A stretch of DNA of 64,000 nt from Flavobacterium endoglycinae (GTDB lineage: Bacteria; Bacteroidota; Bacteroidia; Flavobacteriales; Flavobacteriaceae), in NCBI RefSeq assembly GCF_017352115.1, contig NZ_CP071448.1, positions 5,391,001 to 5,455,000 of the forward strand, given 5' to 3'. Shown piece after piece: positions 63,245 through 64,000 of this stretch. The position numbers and the translations under genes were made by a program. A model generated the notes under the pieces. That model saw only the letters and a program-made list of their open reading frames with translations, made no database searches and was not told the DNA's origin. Within the stretch, counting starts at the first letter, position 1. Each line of letters starts with the position of its first letter.

Positions 63245-64000
63245 TTATTCCATAAATGGAGCTCTGATTTTCTCGATATCAGCATTTTGAGCGTCAGTTC
63301 CTGTTGGACGTTCAAATAATATATCTCCTTCTTGATAATCAATTTTGATATAATCTGTAGAAATAGACACTTTTTTAGATTTTTTTCCAATTTTACCACT
63401 GCAAGTATATTTCACTTTATACTCGGTTGGCTTAATAGTATAATCCAATTCATACCAAGCTCTGTACGGAATTGCATCTTCAAAATTATCGGCAGTAAAC
63501 TTGAATTTTTTAGTAGACATTTTATCTACTTTTAGAGTAACTTCAAGTGTATCGCATTCAAACAATTGTTCAGTCGATAATGTATAGTTGATCATGTTCA
63601 TAACCGGAAGCGGCACGAAGATTTTAGTTCCTTCAAATTCAAATTCTTTTACACTGTCTTTTAATTTGATTCTTTTATCTTTTTCATACATCACTTCTTG
63701 TCTTACTTTAACTTTAGAAGACCCATTGTTTTTTACGAAATCAAATACAAAAGCATTTTTCTCTTTTGATTTATCGTTCCATGTTGCTGGAAAAATGGCA
63801 TCGATTTCTTTTCCTGATTTGCTCGTATTTTTTACGTATGGCGTTCCTTCTGGAGCAATCATTCTTCCTTGTCCTTTCCAGATAATTTGTCCTTTAGAAT
63901 CAGGATATCCAACTTCTATAGAAACTTGGCTTACCGGACTATCGTTAACAATATCACTGTCTTTGTCCAGTTTAATTAAACCTCCATTTAAAGAAGCAAC
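63245..64000 (-). CDS. Unknown strand-rich protein, truncated by the window edge
   Basis: The frame stays open from 63245 to the right edge, so the true start is outside. An ATG at 63862 is internal: the 46 codons before it (VASLNGGLIKLDKDSDIV ... SIEVGYPDSKGQIIWKGQGRM) read as coherent protein of the same style. The visible 251 residues are strand-rich and lysine-rich. They include TEQLFECDTLEVTLKVDK and DYIKIDYQEGDILFERP. I do not recognise the family. It sits at the head of the visible muramidase gene set and has its own terminator. Confidence 0.7.
   Translation of the reverse strand, partial: VASLNGGLIKLDKDSDIVNDSPVSQVSIEVGYPDSKGQIIWKGQGRMIAPEGTPYVKNTSKSGKEIDAIFPATWNDKSKEKNAFVFDFVKNNGSSKVKVRQEVMYEKDKRIKLKDSVKEFEFEGTKIFVPLPVMNMINYTLSTEQLFECDTLEVTLKVDKMSTKKFKFTADNFEDAIPYRAWYELDYTIKPTEYKVKYTCSGKIGKKSKKVSISTDYIKIDYQEGDILFERPTGTDAQNADIEKIRAPFME

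Noticed and set aside
63175..63399. Short minus-strand frame overlapping the right-edge gene
   Set aside because: It lies in another frame over a better supported gene and over its terminator.
63245..63862. Right-edge gene starting at the internal ATG at 63862
   Set aside because: The frame continues upstream to the window edge with coherent protein sequence, so the ATG is internal.

Overview
The window is about 64 kb of AT-rich chromosome, very probably from a Flavobacterium (Bacteroidota). The grounds are a SusC/SusD pair with an ECF sigma/FecR system, a fused lpxC-fabZ, a PorX-type response regulator, a CAL67264-type small membrane protein, TAnnTTTG -7 promoter boxes and almost no Shine-Dalgarno sequences. 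I saw no rRNA, tRNA, CRISPR array, integrase or complete insertion sequence. Most of it is ordinary core chromosome with a few accessory patches.

Left part (1-14.5 kb, nearly all minus strand): the start of a SusD-like lipoprotein, a SusC-like TonB-dependent receptor with an STN signalling domain, a FecR anti-sigma factor and an ECF sigma factor, which together form a surface-signalling nutrient uptake unit. Next come a small GIY-YIG-like protein, sucD, and an envelope run (HD phosphohydrolase, lpxD, lpxC-fabZ, lpxA, efp, a second lpxD-like gene, an NTF2-like gene) that supplies early lipid A synthesis.

Middle (14.7-31.7 kb): porX, tsaE, an acetyltransferase, alanine dehydrogenase, a DUF4258 protein, ung, a MutS2-type ATPase, a DCC thiol protein, ettA, a 60-residue membrane protein, holA, an orphan HsdR-N domain protein, a family 2 glycosyltransferase, an OmpA lipoprotein, a TsaC/Sua5 protein and a UvrD/PcrA helicase.

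Accessory patch (31.7-46.9 kb): a RelE/ParE-like toxin gene and an HTH antitoxin-like gene that converge and overlap at their 3' ends; TauE exporter, DUF7935 protein, patatin and M1 peptidase; a REP-associated tyrosine transposase carrying two REP-like palindromes inside its own reading frame; a Dph6-like ligase; an unknown HExxH protein; a DUF1697 protein; an acidic two-part protein of unknown function; a lipocalin-like lipoprotein; recG; and two signalling proteins with no output domain, one of them a degenerate histidine kinase.

Right part (47-64 kb): an RND efflux operon (adaptor, permease, TolC-type channel) followed by a bestrophin gene; an AraC regulator next to DUF779 and aldehyde dehydrogenase genes; pheT; and, at the right edge, a minus-strand set made of a peptidoglycan-binding muramidase, two unknown proteins and a further gene that runs off the window.

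The most interesting signals are the convergent toxin/antitoxin-like pair with its own promoters and a palindrome, the in-frame REP palindromes in the RAYT gene, and several families of word-like inverted repeats scattered through the intergenic gaps (GAAACCTGAAAC, AATCTAAAATC, AGGTTCA/ACAAAGG).
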